From positions 124,001 to 188,000 of the forward strand of contig NW_026251429.1 of NCBI RefSeq assembly GCF_025118155.1: 64,000 nt of DNA. The letters run 5' to 3'. The stretch comes from Cokeromyces recurvatus. Lineage: Eukaryota; Mucoromycota; Mucoromycetes; Mucorales; Mucoraceae. The notes under the pieces were generated by a model. That model made no database searches. It was given only the letters and a program-made list of their open reading frames with translations, and was not told the origin of the DNA. The position numbers and the translations under genes are program-made. How positions within the stretch are numbered: the first letter of the stretch is position 1; each line of letters opens with the position of its first letter. Below, piece by piece: positions 49,791 through 64,000 of this stretch.

Positions 49791-49827
<37 letters not shown>
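49791..49827 (+). repeat. A37 homopolymer
   Basis: 37 adenines between the arrestin-like gene and the methyltransferase gene, about 90 bp after one stop codon and 90 bp before the next start. Confidence 0.95.
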
Positions 49828-49829
<2 letters not shown>

Positions 49830-49918
49830 GTACACATAGTATTTTTAAATTTGAGTGAATGCAACTCAAAAAATTTTTAATAAAACTAAAGGATCTTTTC
49901 ATCCATTCCATCCTAGAA

Positions 49919-51377
<1,459 letters not shown>

Positions 51378-51908
51378 TTTCTGTAAATGTATGTGAATAA
51401 ACAAAAAAAAAAAAAAAAAGTAAAGCTAGTACTTATTAAGGAGGTTCTATTAAAGTAAGATACAAGATAGATTAACACTCTATTGAGTATTTATAAATGT
51501 ATACATATTTTGTGAATAAAAATTGGGTGAGCAATAATCAAGTAAAAATGAGGATAGACTACATTTGATGTAATAAACAAGAATGACTAAATGTACCCAC
51601 CAAGTCTTATATATTTACTTTTCATAACTCATGTTTCTATAGGCATGTAGACATAAAAATATATAATAACTACTCTATATCTGTTTGAATTAAGTTACAT
51701 TAAAATAATAATAATATGAGCAATATTTTATCATTTTTAGCCTTCTTATTACCTATGTTTTATTTAATGCAATTTTAAGTCTAGAATGATAAATATACTT
51801 GGTTAATAATCAAAATGTGTTAAATTCATTCATATGAATATATATATAAATATACAAATATACATATATTATTTCAGTCTTCTTTAATACAATTCAAAAA
51901 AAAAAAAA
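51378..51908. other. Intergenic, no gene seen
   Basis: A/T-rich spacer with an A17 tract near 51403-51419 and an A13 tract right before the next ATG. It holds the TGS1 3' end and the esterase promoter. Confidence 0.5.
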
Positions 51909-53034
51909 ATGCAAACTGAATTTGATGTTAATATTTTGGAACCTGCTTCCAAGGCTTTTATTCAAGCTGTTCGATCGATGAAAGGCGATAATGGAAAAAA
52001 AGATTTTGATAAGGAAGCAGTCGATTATATGATTAATGCTCCTTTAAGTAAAAATCTTTGTAGGCCTGCCGTTACTATTGAACATATTCAAATTCCTTTA
52101 CGACAAGAAGAAGGTGATGGTCATATGATTAATGTGGACGTATATAGGCCTCAAGAAGCTAAGGGCATATTGTCTGCCTTTGTATTTCTGTATGTTTTAG
52201 TTCAAAACTATGATGTATCTATTAACAAGCTTCATTTTATGTTTCTTTTATTTTATTTTTTTTTTAGCCATGGAGGTGGGTGGACTCTGCCTGTACAGAA
52301 TGGTCATATTTATTTAGCTGAAAAGGTAGAAATTAAACTACTACTTACGTTTTCGAATATAATATTCATATTTTGTTTTATTTTTTCTTTTTTTTTTCTT
52401 TAATAGATATCAGCTGAAGCTAATTGTGCTGTCCTTTTAGTACATTATACCTGTGGTCTTACAGTACCACATTCTAAAGCATTAGATGAGTGTTATTCTG
52501 TTGTAGCCTATGCTACTAGCACTGAAGGTGCTAAAAAACTTTTTATTAATCCCGCAAATGTTGCTATAGGTGGTGACTCTGCTGGTGGTAACATGGCTGC
52601 ATGTATTGCCTGTAAGTATATATATAAACAGAATAGTATAATAACATTATTATTATCTTAAAGTGCTTGCAAAAGAAAAGAAACCTTTAGGAAATCCTTT
52701 AAAGCTCCAAGTTTTGTATTATCCTAACACAACCGATTCTATAAAAACAAGCAAGTCATATCAAGAATATGGTTATGGCAACATACTCAATATAGCAGAT
52801 GTAGAAAATACATTCAAATTACATTTCACAGAAGAAGATAAGAATAATCCATATGTTTTCCCATTAAAAGCAACAACTGAGCAAATCTCTGGAATAGCAC
52901 CTGCACTTCTCATTACTTGTGAAGCTGATGTATTACGAGATGGTAAATTATATATATGTATATATATAATTCATCATTAACTCATTCTCTGTCTCTCTCC
53001 CTCCCTCTCCCTCCCTCTCCCTCCCTCTCTCTCC

Positions 53035-53069
<35 letters not shown>

Positions 53070-53253
53070 CTATACAGAAGGTGAATTGTATGGTCGAAAG
53101 TTATTGGAAGCTGGTGTACCTGTTAATGTAGTACGTATTTGTGGCGTAATTCATACATTCTTATCACTTGCTCCTCTTTATTCTGAAGCAACTGAAAATG
53201 TATTGGATATGACTACAGGTGCTCTTCGTAGAGCATTTTCTAAAAAAAATTAA
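51909..53253 (+). CDS. Alpha/beta-hydrolase, hormone-sensitive-lipase-type esterase
   Basis: Exons 51909-52189, 52268-52325, 52407-52611, 52664-52942 and 53078-53253 join in phase to 332 residues. The oxyanion motif HGGGW lies near 95-99. The nucleophile elbow GGDSAGG (Ser near 170) is followed by MAACIALLAKEKK. The catalytic acid is probably in CEADVLRDEGELYG (about 266-280), and the histidine in GVIHTFLS (about 300). These are the marks of the HSL/bacterial esterase family; the substrate is a short-chain or lipid ester, not predictable. No signal peptide. One junction (GAT G / AA GGT) spans the catalytic-acid region, interrupted by an intron with a long microsatellite. Confidence 0.93.
52989..53070 (+). 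repeat. CT/CCCT-rich and TA microsatellite in an esterase intron
   Basis: Repeats of CTCTCC and CCCTCT type run into CT and then TA dinucleotides, filling most of intron 4 (52943-53077) of the esterase gene. It serves as an extreme pyrimidine tract before the acceptor. Confidence 0.9.
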
Positions 53254-53470
53254 AAAAGTAAAAAAAAAAAAAAAAAAAGCTATAGCTCTTTATATATTGT
53301 ATATATATTACACACACACACACACACAAACTTCCCTCCCAAGTTTATTTGTGAGTTATATAAACATGTATACATATACACACACATATATATTTATATA
53401 TATATATATATCAATGCATTTATAGTATAAAAAGGATATCTACTTTTTTATTTTATACAATTACAGTAAT

Positions 53471-56400
53471 TTACTGTTTTTTACTGGAAACTCTCTGTAT
53501 TTCATACCATTCACCACTCATGACATCCAATGTCTGAATATAATATTGCTCAATACTTGCCAACGCTTGTTCTTCTTTTTGAATCTGAAGAATATTCTTT
53601 TTAGGATGTCCACCTTTTAACCAACTATCTTCTAATTCTTGTTGCTTTTGAATTGTTTGGAATGATTTTTTATGAGTCAATTCATTTTTATTAGCAGCAG
53701 ATGTAGTATATCGACGGATGGGTGTAAGCTGAAAGGTAGAACCGAGACTCTCTATAGGATTAAATAAAATAGAATTGGTTTTTGACTCATCAGGATCACG
53801 ACTTATTTCATGAATTTCATCCAAAAGATCTTCTTGTATATATCTATTATTAATTCCATTAACAGCAACAAAAAGTTATATCGAATAAGTATTGTATAAT
53901 AGAAATGAATGTATAACTTACATCTTTTTCCCTTTATGGTCAGTTGGATTCTTTTTTAAACTCGTCTCTGCCATAATCTTAGTCATAGGTTTAGTTTCCA
54001 CTGTAGGTACTTTGCCCCAAACTAGTTTAGATGATGAGGGCTCTGAAGTCGTAGCAAGTTCCTGCTGATATGCCAATCTTTTACGCTCCTTTTGTGAAAT
54101 CTTTTTTGGGATAATAGACGACGACTATATGAAAATGAATTAGAAGAGAAAAAAGAAAACCAAATAATTAATACAAGTATACCTTTTGAACTTTATTTGT
54201 TGATCCCATAGTAGTAGGTCGATTTTCTGTTTCAATAATTTCTCGTAGTGAAGGTTTTGATGTTTGCCTATATATATATATATTTATATGTTAAGAAAGA
54301 AATATGAATATATAGTATCCATAAAAATACTTACTCTAAATTTGTATCTTTTAACCATCCAACAGATAAACGTCGTGGTGGTTGTAACTTGTTTTCTGTA
54401 GTTCTCACATGTAAACCTTTACTAACATTATGATCTAATTTTAGTGATAATGGTTTTTTCTGCAAATGCTCTACTGATTCTGTTTCCTTTTTATTAGCTG
54501 ACTTTTCAGGATAAAAGGTGATTAATATTTCATCATAAGTTGTGGCACTACCGTCACCTCTTGATAAAGCATAAAGGGAGCTTGAAAATTCTAAATCTTC
54601 TTCAACGTTAACACCATCATATAATGTATTAAAATCACTTATTCGAGATATAGTCGGCATGGCTTGTAACTGACAATTGCGAACATAATTTTCTACATCA
54701 CGAATAAGTTGCACAGATAAATTATCCAACATACTGTTATTCCCCATAAATATATAAAAAAAAAGTTAAAATGGGCAAATCCTAGAAAAAATAAATAAAT
54801 AAAACCCACTTGGAGCCTAAGAATGCAGGTAGATTCATCGTTATAAACTGTAAACAAGCCTTTTTTAATGATTCAGCATAATAAATATCAGCATACTCCA
54901 AAATTGTCGATGCTGATCGAAGCTTAATAAAACGAACAAGTGCATTTTCAGTAATCAGTTTGAGTCTATCTAACAATAATGCATCGGCCTCACAAAGTAA
55001 AGTAAGTAAAAATGACATCATCAGCTCCTCTTTGTCTCTTTCAATATTATCAAATAAACCATCACCATCCAAATAAATATATCGAATAATCGTCTCCAAC
55101 ACCTCTGTAGAGATATGATCCAAGTTAATTGTGACACTTTCTTTGTCATTCTTAAGTCGGTCCAATATCCAAACAGATTCGGGTCGAAGCATATTGTTAA
55201 AGAATGGACATCGTTGCCGCAAAATAACTTGATGACATTTTAGATGATCACCTTCTTTAGATTCTAAAGCAATATCTCCTTTAGCTTCCATTAACTGTTC
55301 TAAATGTAGTTTGAGAGATGGTACAGGCTTGTGGTTAAATGAGGATTGTGCAGAGGATTCTAAATGTGGCATATCGAATATGCTTGCTAATGTAATCAAA
55401 TCCTTTTGAATCGCCTTTAGAGTTGCTGTTGTTGGTGTGATCATCTGAAGATTATCAAGAGATAATACGGGCATTTCAAAAAGGCTTTCATAGGATGCTG
55501 ATAGGTGTCTGTGTAAATATAGTCAAGTAATAGCAAGATAGAAGCCAACTGACAATGATGTATAATAATGGTCAGTCGATTGTCTATAGCCCTCTTTTCC
55601 ACTTTTATTTTCATGGAACCCTCAATTTGCTTATCTACACAACAAGCTAATTGATTAAATATCCTACTACGATAACGTAAAATAGAACTATGACAATAAA
55701 TATGCTTGCCGCTAACATCGAAAATAACATCCAATGTTGGGTCCTTTTTAGATACGGTTTCAATCTGTTGCCATGCTTCATGAACTGTAGCAAACCATTG
55801 CTCATTATATTTTTTCTGGATCAAAATTTCTTGCTCTTCAACGTCTTCTGAAGAAGTAAATATTTGTTTCTTTGCTGAATCTATTGCTATCCTTGTTTCT
55901 TTGAAGTTATCTAATAAAGTACTGGAAGCTCTTACATGAGGTAAAGACGTAGACAATTCATACTTAAGGGTCGAAGCTGTTACTTCAGGTATAGCTGTTA
56001 TCACATATTCTGAACGTATAGCAGCAAATGCACCACTTGAGTTTGCACATACCTGAATGCAACGTTGTAACTGAGGTATTTGTGAGAATTTATATCCAGT
56101 AGGCTCAGTATGACCTACAAAGACATGTCCAGAGATAGTACACAAGATAACTTCATTGTGTTGACCTATACTAGCATCAACAGCAGCTAAATGAGACTTA
56201 GTTCGTGTCCATATTCGTTTTGGTGTTGAGATAATAACTGTATTTGTTTTTTTAGTTTCAATATTATTACGAGTCTGGGGTAATTTGCAGCTCCAGATAA
56301 AGATATCTCCTGTGTTTGTTAGGGCACCAAGATGTTCCGTACTGCTTCCTAAGAGCTTTACTGGATAGGTTATTTCAGAGCGATGAACGTTAATATTATT

Positions 56401-58043
56401 TGGAAATCGATTGACTGGTAAACTAGAGGAAAAAGAAAACGTTAAAAAGAAAATAATATCCTAGAGAAAAAAATATAGAAAATAATAATAATAATAATAA
56501 TAATAAAACTATTTACAAGAGTCGTTGTTGGGTATAATTACAAAATAAAATAATTTCATGTGATTTGTTTAGAACAGCAGTTACATTATCCTATATATTA
56601 ATATACAAATTGTTATAGGGGGAAAAAAGAAAAAAGAAATTAAACTCTATAGATATAAACTTACATTAGCAACAACTTGTACAATTTCCGTTGTCATGCT
56701 GATTTTTCTAGGTATTGTTTGATATTGATCATCACCAGGCTGATGATAACCTAATTGCCCTTGATTATAACCAAATGTGAAGATATCATTTTTTGTATAA
56801 ACTACAGAATGTATTCTTGAGGCAGCTGCTCCAAAGATAGGTTGTTTTTTCAAACTTTGTGCTTGAATTTTTCGCGGTACAAGTTGCTCTTGATTATCCA
56901 TTTCATACCCTAAATATTAGACATGAAGAAAAGGTGTGGGAGGGAGGGAGAAGGGAGGGTTTGTCAATATCTATGATAAAAGGCACAACTCAATTCATTA
57001 CCTAATTGTCCATAACGGTTACTTCCAAATGTAATTACATTTCCATTTTCTGTTACTGCAACTGTATGATCACGTCCGAGAGCAGCTGATATAATACGCT
57101 CAGGCCATTGAAGAGCAATAGGTGTAAATTGAGTATCTACTTCTTTGCCTGTCCCCAACCTACCACCTCTACCAAATCCACATATTAACAGATTATCTAC
57201 AGAATCGCTTGTTAAGATAGCCATATGATATTTTGACATGATGACAGTCTCGATCAAATAATCAGGTCTCTTCATAAAAATAGGCGATTTTTGTGATTCT
57301 AATTGAAGTTTCACTCGTTCAGGCTTTGTTCTATTTTCAGAATCTGGATGACCTAAGACGTAATTCGTATTATGACCCCAACTGTATAAATCTGTTCCTC
57401 CTTTTCTAATATATTTTGGTTTTATACTATGATCTGTTATTGTTGTTGATAATTCCTCTTTTGATATGATTTGTTGTTTAGGAAATGTATGTGGCACAGT
57501 CATTTCGTACACTTCAAATGCAGTTAAACCTTCCCAATCCTAAGATATTATAATTAATAACTTTCTATTTAATTTACATTATCTGTAACTCACTCTAATG
57601 GTAAGATCAATGTCATCTCTTTTCAATAGCATTCTTGCAATTTCTACATTTCCTATATATAGAGATCTAAATCATACATGCATCAATTCGTTAACAAAAT
57701 TGTTTAGGTTTTTCTTTTCTTCTTCCTATCTTTACCTATGCAAAGCGGTCCAACCATTTTCACGATCACGCAAATTAATGTCAACTTGTTGACAGCAAAC
57801 TAAAGCTTTAACAATTTCTGTTCGATTCCAAGCAACAGCACAGTGTAGAGGGGTTCTCCCTTTTACAGAACGCTTATTAAGGTCAAAGTATTTAGTATTT
57901 TTCAGATATTGCTGTTGTATCCATTGAATTTGTTGTTTGGACAGATTGCTGACACGATGACTGCGATCACCAGTTGCCAAATCGATAAAATAATTTACAA
58001 GTTCAAGATCATTATTTCGAATAGCTTTATAAATCGAAACCAT
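53471..58043 (-). CDS. Ankyrin/RCC1/BTB protein resembling IBtk, with a one-base frameshift
   Basis: Ten exons (58043-57736, 57666-57594, 57539-57002, 56909-56665, 56590-56517, 56422-54810, 54733-54335, 54267-54183, 54124-53922, 53843-53471) give about 1303 residues. Order: ankyrin repeats (RTPLHCAVAWNRTEIVKAL), RCC1 repeats (DLYSWGHNTNYVLGH, NVITFGSNRYGQLG, FTFGYNQGQLGY), a first BTB (DVIFDVSGKHIYCHSSILRY), a second BTB (GDHLKCHQVILRQRCPFFNN) and a tail with KKISQKERKRLA. This is the architecture and length of IBtk, a Cul3 adaptor. Exon 6 has 1613 nt where phase needs 1614. The shift lies between the BTB domains, plausibly in a T5 run (minus strand; 55478-55482), where KAF would continue as EMPVLSLDNL. 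Confidence 0.87.
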
Positions 58044-59369
58044 GAATTAACAATCTATAAAATAGTGTACAAAAAATAAAATAAAAATACAAATGAAGAA
58101 TATAATATTACTGCGAAATATACTTGGTGGTTTATGTGAAAGATGATGAAGATAAGTAGTTATTGTTATTGGTGGCAGCTGGTTTTCAATTTTTTAGGCC
58201 AATAACAGATGAAGTTATTTGACAAAAAAAAAAAATGCAAACAGTCAGTATATATTAACTTGAATTATGTAATCATTGTTTTTTAAGATGATTTAGTTAC
58301 TAGTTATATTTTGATGTTACCTGACAAGAATAAGCTAGCATAAATGATAGTATTTTTTTTTAAATACATTGTTCAGTCATCAAGAATCTTTTTTTTTATG
58401 CTCACCATCTTTAAAGAGAATTTAATGAATACTGAATGTGAAAGTTTTTTATATATTATGAAAAGATTGTATCATATATATTTTGTACTTTGCATTATAC
58501 TATATTCACCCCACCTTAGGAAAAGGTATGATATAGAGTATAATGTTATAATTGCTGTTACTAATATGTATTCTTCTTAAAGAACAACAACTTAATAATA
58601 GTAATAGTATTAATAGCTTTTATATATATATATATGCATATTAAACTTCTGACTAAACTCACTAGATTAAATATTCCACTTTATGATTTACATTTATCGA
58701 TTAACGTTAGATTTAACATGTTTTACTCATTTGTAAATTTGAACTAGATTGCAACTATTCCAAACAAACTTACTGCCATTGTTTAAATAATGATCAAACT
58801 ATTAAATTACTTGATTCTATTTTATTACTTTAGTTTTATAATAAAAAGGACATCTAGCTTCAAGTCATTCTTTTCATGCATGTTTATTCGATATTTTTAT
58901 TAATGCTAAATTCGTATTCTATTTGCGCTTTTTTTTCTGTTGTTGTTTATAGAAAAATCATTGACGCTATAAATAAAATTCATCAAACAAATTGTTTCTT
59001 AACATGTTAAAATCTCTTCCTTTTGATTTGTTGTCTTTATAAAAGATTTCAATTCAATAATTTTTTTTTAATGAGCGTTTTCATAATTATGTTTGGATAA
59101 CTAGTTTTAACCGAAATTTCTTTCATGATATCAATGTCCTCAGTGCAAGGATTATCTCTTTCATTTTTGTATATAAACCTTTATTTATTCTGGGACTATA
59201 AAGTGTAATGAGAGAAAAAAAAATTCTCCTTCCCTCCCCCCCATAATAACAAAAAATAGAAGCAACAAATACATGATGTTTGCCAATTTAATAATTAAAT
59301 TTCCGACTATTATTACATGCCGAATTCTGCCAAATACAGTAACTTTTCACTTCTATTTCATAAACAATC
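58044..59369. other. 1.3-kb divergent intergenic region, no gene seen
   Basis: A/T-rich spacer between the BTB protein gene (-) and the SLA1-like gene (+). Short frames only; a C-rich patch at 59231-59241 and a pyrimidine stretch precede the SLA1-like start. Presumed promoters of both genes. Confidence 0.5.
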
Positions 59370-62300
59370 ATGAAGTACATTGATATCTGTACTGCACTTT
59401 ATGACTACCAATCCCAACATGATCAAGAAATTTCATTCCAGGAAAATGATACTTTATATATTCTAGATAAAGAAGATCCAAATTGGTATAAAGCCCAACT
59501 TAAAGTACCATCAGACATTGGGCCAATTGGGCTTGTGCCTTCCAATTACATTGAAAAGGTATGCATATAAATGTATATAAATACAAATACAAATACATAT
59601 ACATGTATAGGAGGGTATAAAAGTTTATTATTTCAAGTTCATACTTATTTGTTGTCATAGGCAAAGCCTATTGACTCATTAAAAGCACTTTACGATTATC
59701 AATCTCGATCATTAGAAGAACTGGACTTTAAGGAAAATGACACATTTGCATTATATGAAAAAGATGACCCTGATTGGTTTCTAGTAGAGGCTTCAAATGG
59801 ACAAATTGGCTTAGTACCTAGCAACTATGTTGAATTTATTAAAAACAATACATTATCAACTGAGCAACGTATACCATCTCAGCCAAATATCGCTTTAGAC
59901 AATAAAAATAGAACAAAAAATAAAGGTAAATGGGCTATAGCGTTATATGCTTTTAAGCCAGAAGGAGATGAGGAGACCTATCTTGAGGAAGGTGAGCATG
60001 TGATTGTAACAAATCAGGAAAATAAGGACTGGTGGACAGTTGAGCATAAGGATGGTACACATGGTATTGTACCAGCTGTTTATATAAGATTTGAAGATGA
60101 ACAGGAAGAGAAAAGGAAAAACGAGTTAGCAGCCAAAATTGAAGCTGAAGCAAAAGAAAAAGAAAAACAACGTATAGAGCTTGAAAGGCGACGAAAAGAG
60201 CAGGAAGAGCATGAGAAACAATTAAAAGAAGAACATGAAAGACAAAAAAGACTAGAAGAGTTGAAACGACAAAGAGAGCAAAAAGAGAAGGAAAGATTAA
60301 GACAGGAAGAAGTAGAAAGAAGAAGAAAAATACAAGAAGAAGCAAGACAAAGAGAATTAGAAGAAAAAAGGAAACAGCAAGAAGAATTAAAGCAGAGAGA
60401 AGAAAAGAAGAAACAGCAAACATTTGTAAGTTTACCTTAAAGTCTTATATGCATTTATGTTCCTAATTTCTCTCTTTTTTGTTATAAAAGAACAAGTTTT
60501 CAGCTTCTCCTTCATTAGGTTCGTTTATATACCGTTGCTAAATTTGATTTTGCTTCTAATTGAATTTATATTCTTAGGACGTAATCAAATTCCTGTTCCT
60601 TCTTCTTCTTCTCCTTCTTCTACCGTACAATGTAAGTTTTATATAATATTAGAAAAACTATCTTCTAAACACCCTCCATTATGATTGATATTTAGATCAG
60701 TCCTCTACACAATATGTTGATTCAATTAGTAAGCCTAAATACAGCCCTACTTTTTTTTTTTTTTTCCTCAAGAGAATTAAGTTTAATTAAGTATTTCTTT
60801 TTCCCTTTTAGAGCTTGATCCTTCAAAAGTACGTACTTGGACTGATCGTACAGGAGCCTTTAAAGTGGATGCACAATTCCTTTTATGTGCTAATGGTAAA
60901 ATTCGACTTTTTAAAACAAATGGCGTAAAGATCGATGTTCCAATTGAAAAAATGTGTCTTGAGGACTTACGTTTCATTGAGAAGGAGACAGGTACTAAAT
61001 TAGTAGACGATCATACACCTTTAGCACACTTGAAAAAGCAACAATTTAGCTGGTTTAATTTCTTTAAACAAGCCAATTTACCTCAAAAGGCATGTACAGA
61101 ATATGCGGGAACTTTTGAGGCTAATAAATTGACAAAGGATGATATTGATCACCTTACACACAGAAAGATGAAGATGTTGGGCATGTCCGAACGTCATGTT
61201 CAACGTATTCAAAGATTTATAGAAACAGAGCATGCGGATCCTCCATCAGAAGATGAGACAATTTCTAGACCTAAAATAAAGAAAAAGGTAACATTTGGTC
61301 CTGTAAGTTATATCGATGATATAAAAGATGAGGATGAGCATGATGTACAATGGCAAATAGAACAGGATGAAAAATTAGCGAGACAATTACAAGAACAAGA
61401 AGAGCAGCATCATGTTGGTTTACATAGACGTGGTACTGGTAGACCTACACCTCTTCATTCAGCTCCTCGTGATGTAAATCCAACCGTATTAACACCTCAG
61501 CAGTTTAAAATGGAACCACTACAACCTGTACAATCAACCACAACACCACCCATTCTGCAGCAGTCGAGGAATATAACTCCAACTTTGATGAATAAACCTA
61601 CTTTTGAAGACGATGCATGGGCACCTCGAACAACCGAACAAACTTCAGGTTGGAATAATAATAATAATAATAATAATAGAGTATCTTCTATGATAGCAAC
61701 AGCCTCTCCCTCAATAACAAGAATACCAGGAGTAGCAATGACAGCAGCAGTACCATCTGCTCCTCCTTTGCCTCCCCAAACACCCCCTCGTCAAAGACCT
61801 GTATCTCAAATACCTCAACAGAATAGAGTTGATCCCCAGTTACTCGCAAAATGGGGAACTAGTCCTGTTCTTGCTACTAGTCAAAATCGTCCAGTACCTC
61901 CTCCACCCACAAATAGCAATAATCATTTTGTACCATTAAATAATAACATGACAAGCTCACCTAGTCCATTACAGCAAAAAGCTATTCATACTAATACTAA
62001 TATGATAACAGGAAATCATTTTGGTACTAGTCTACCTCCCTCAAATTCATTTAATATGCAATATCAAAATGCATCACCTAGAACTGTACCTTTACAGTCT
62101 GTATTACCTTCGCCTATTGTACCTCAACCTATATCACTACAGCAAGGACGAAATTGGGCCAATGCTACACCAGATAATCCCTTTGGTGGTGCTGCTGCTG
62201 CTGCAAGGCCTAACAATACCAACATGCAACCAACAATTACTTCACAGAATTCATTTCAAACAACGACATCGTATCATTCTTCAACAGAAGGTATAAAAAA

Positions 62301-62451
62301 GACAGATATACACAAAAAAATAAATCTTTATTTATTTATTTATTTTTATGTAATATTAGTTAATCCAACTGATAAATATTCAGTTTTTAAAACTCTCAAT
62401 GCAAGTACACCTAGTATATTCAATAGCCAACATCACAATAATTTTTATTAG
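59370..62451 (+). CDS. SLA1: SLA1-like endocytic adaptor (three SH3 domains, SHD1, SAM-like SHD2)
   Basis: Seven exons (59370-59558, 59661-60425, 60491-60518, 60578-60631, 60696-60728, 60812-62290, 62360-62451) join in phase to 879 residues. SH3-1 (about 5-60, ALYDYQSQHDQEISFQEND), SH3-2 (67-125, ALYDYQSRSLEELDFKEND), SH3-3 (153-212, ALYAFKPEGDEETYLEEGE), a long Glu/Lys/Arg coiled coil (215-315), SHD1 (about 357-425, VRTWTDRTGAFKVDAQF) and SHD2 (about 430-495, WFNFFKQANLPQKACTEYA) are in the Sla1 order. The C-terminal 370 residues are Gln/Pro/Asn-rich. Sla1 couples NPFxD-type cargo and clathrin to actin assembly at endocytic sites. The last intron (62291-62359) is a multiple of three without a stop and can be misread as coding. 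Yeast Sla1 is longer because of extra C-terminal repeats. Confidence 0.94.
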
Positions 62452-62487
62452 GAAACAATAATAATAATAATAATAAAATTTAGAGAT

Positions 62488-63363
62488 TTAGTTCTTGATT
62501 TCTCCAGAATCAATAATTTCGATCTTTGCAGTAGGTCTACCACTTTGAGTACCGTATTTTTCCAAAAGATCCAATACATCATTACCTTCAACAATTTGTC
62601 CAAAGACTGTATGATTACCATCTAACCAAGGAGTCTTGTCAAATGTAATGAAAAATTGAGATCCATTTGTGTTCTAAACATGTATGAATGTATATAAAAA
62701 AAAAATAAGCTTAGTATAAATAGCATTGTAAGTTAAAGAATACTTACAGGACCAGCATTAGCCATAGATAAAACACCTTTAGCGGTATGCTTTAAAGTAA
62801 AGTTTTCACTATGCAAAGTCAGTATTAGCAATTGCTCTTCCTTCATATTTTTTTTTTTTTTTTTTTTAATCAAGTTTATTTTACTCATTGAATTTTGCGC
62901 CATAAATGGATTCTCCACCACGACCATCACCAAAAGTGAAATCTATAAAGATAAATACATTGTATGTATAAAAAAAATCGAGTTTTTCTTTTCATTTTTT
63001 TTTTTTATATTACCTCCACCTTGAGCCATAAATCCGGGAATAATACGATGGCTAATAAATAATAAAGTCAATATGCATATATCAATTAAGCAACACATAA
63101 TATAAACTTACAAGAAACTATTCTTGTAGTGTAAGGGCTTTCCAAATTGGCCTACACCCTTTTCACCTGTACAAAGGGCTCGAAAGTTTTCTGCAGTTTT
63201 AGGAACTGTATCAGCAAAGAGCTAAAATAAATAATACTTTAAATAAAATAATAAAATAAAAATAAAAATAAAAACGCTTTTGTACCTTGAATGTCATACG
63301 ACCTGAGGGTTTACCATTGACAGCAATGTCAAAAAAAACTTTTGGGAGATTCTTAGCAGCCAT
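62488..63363 (-). CDS. Cyclophilin A-type peptidyl-prolyl cis-trans isomerase
   Basis: Six exons (63363-63286, 63221-63112, 63051-63014, 62942-62885, 62808-62748, 62673-62488) join in phase to 176 residues. The catalytic core is intact: [16 protein letters not shown] (active-site Arg), [27 protein letters not shown], and the tryptophan in [13 protein letters not shown] needed for cyclosporin binding. The extra loop [11 protein letters not shown] is the divergent-loop type seen in plant and some fungal cyclophilins and explains the length above yeast Cpr1 (162). It is cytosolic by pattern, without targeting signals. Its stop lies 36 bp from the stop of the convergent SLA1-like gene. Confidence 0.97.
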
Positions 63364-64000
63364 TTTGTAATTTATAAAAATAACAACGATTAAAAAAATA
63401 AGAAAAAAAAAAGGCCCTGTTATTAAAGACTTGTCAAATTGGCAGATTATTAGCAACACAGTCGCCCATAACTGGGGTGTGTATTGTATTTTCTAAATAA
63501 ATGAGAATTCGGTTGTCGTCGTACTTTAAAAATTGAACTATCTTGTATTCTGCGAGAAAAAAAATATGTTCGGTTAAAGGAGTAGACACATTTTAAACTG
63601 TATATTATTTTATAATGGGAACGAACATTTCTACTGTATTAATGACATTTGATAGAGGTTCAACTTCTTTGTTCAATTATTCAAACATGTTACACTAGCT
63701 GAAGGCTGTAACAGATATCCCTCATCTTTTGTCTCCTGGTTTAAAATTTATCTTTGTTATGCAGCGCAAATTATGGAAGAAACAGTTAAAATCATCAAAG
63801 TGATTTAGGCATTATAAGCTCGCCAACTTTATGAGCAATGTAGTTAACATCAAACTTAAATATCTCAGATATATATATGCTCTTCTACCAGTAAAATCAA
63901 AATGCTGTTACCAGGTATGAGGTGATTATAGTTGAAAATGCATGCGTTGACTCTAATATTCTTACTTTGTTTATAATTCATCAAGTTGTGTTCCGATTTA
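63364..64000. other. Right-edge intergenic region, no gene seen
   Basis: Upstream region of the cyclophilin gene, with A/T-rich sequence and only short frames. A neighbouring gene may begin beyond base 64000. Confidence 0.45.

Noticed and set aside
59953..60423. Minus-strand frame of 156 codons, very Leu/Phe-rich
   Set aside because: Shadow of the Glu/Lys/Arg coiled coil of the SLA1-like gene on the plus strand.

Overview
The window looks like nuclear DNA of a filamentous fungus, most likely an early-diverging, Mucorales-like one. This is an inference. It rests on roughly 70% A+T, genes with many short GT-AG introns (about 50-120 nt), 20-55 nt A/T homopolymers in introns and spacers, families typical of fungi (GT15 mannosyltransferases, Sla1, ART arrestins), and a relic of a Fanzor (eukaryotic TnpB-like) gene inside a DNA transposon. 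No tRNA, rRNA, CRISPR array or bacterial operon was seen. I rebuilt every gene below by joining exons and checking that splice phases agree.

Layout. 1-3243 (-): BRPF/NTO1-type histone-acetyltransferase scaffold, cut by the left edge. 6955-9314 (+): acyl-CoA carboxylase beta subunit. 9446-14758: three GT15 alpha-mannosyltransferase paralogs (-,-,+). 14960-18085: small acidic unknown (-), NOP16 (+), CDF metal transporter (-). 18392-20718: a 2.3-kb TA-flanked transposon with long inverted ends, 19-bp subterminal repeats and a decayed Fanzor gene. 21730-28572: Qa-SNARE (+), Cdc4/Fbxw7-like F-box/WD40 protein (-), chorismate mutase (+), short polyQ protein (+). 28975-36431: nucleoplasmin-domain protein (-), ThrE-type membrane protein (+), TMEM170-like protein (-). 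37627-42023: multi-pass membrane protein with a frameshift (+), F-box/EF-hand protein (+), another membrane protein (-). 45299-53253 (+): CapZ alpha, arrestin-like adaptor, TGS1-like cap hypermethylase, HSL-type esterase. 53471-58043 (-): ankyrin/RCC1/BTB protein resembling IBtk. 59370-62451 (+): SLA1-like endocytic adaptor. 62488-63363 (-): cyclophilin A-type isomerase.

Functional threads. Several products belong to membrane traffic and cortical actin (syntaxin, CapZ alpha, SLA1, ART arrestin), ubiquitin ligation (Cdc4-like, F-box/EF-hand, BTB protein, ART adaptor) and the Golgi (three mannosyltransferases). They are not an operon-like system; gene order looks like ordinary fungal housekeeping.

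The least ordinary item is the Fanzor-bearing Tc1/mariner-like element. Also notable: three otherwise intact genes each carry a one-base loss compatible with a homopolymer, which suggests consensus error more than pseudogenes. The bromodomain-like region of the BRPF homolog lacks the usual acetyl-lysine asparagine. A carboxylase subunit ends in a PTS1-like tripeptide. A nucleoplasmin-fold protein lacks the FKBP domain usually attached to it in fungi.
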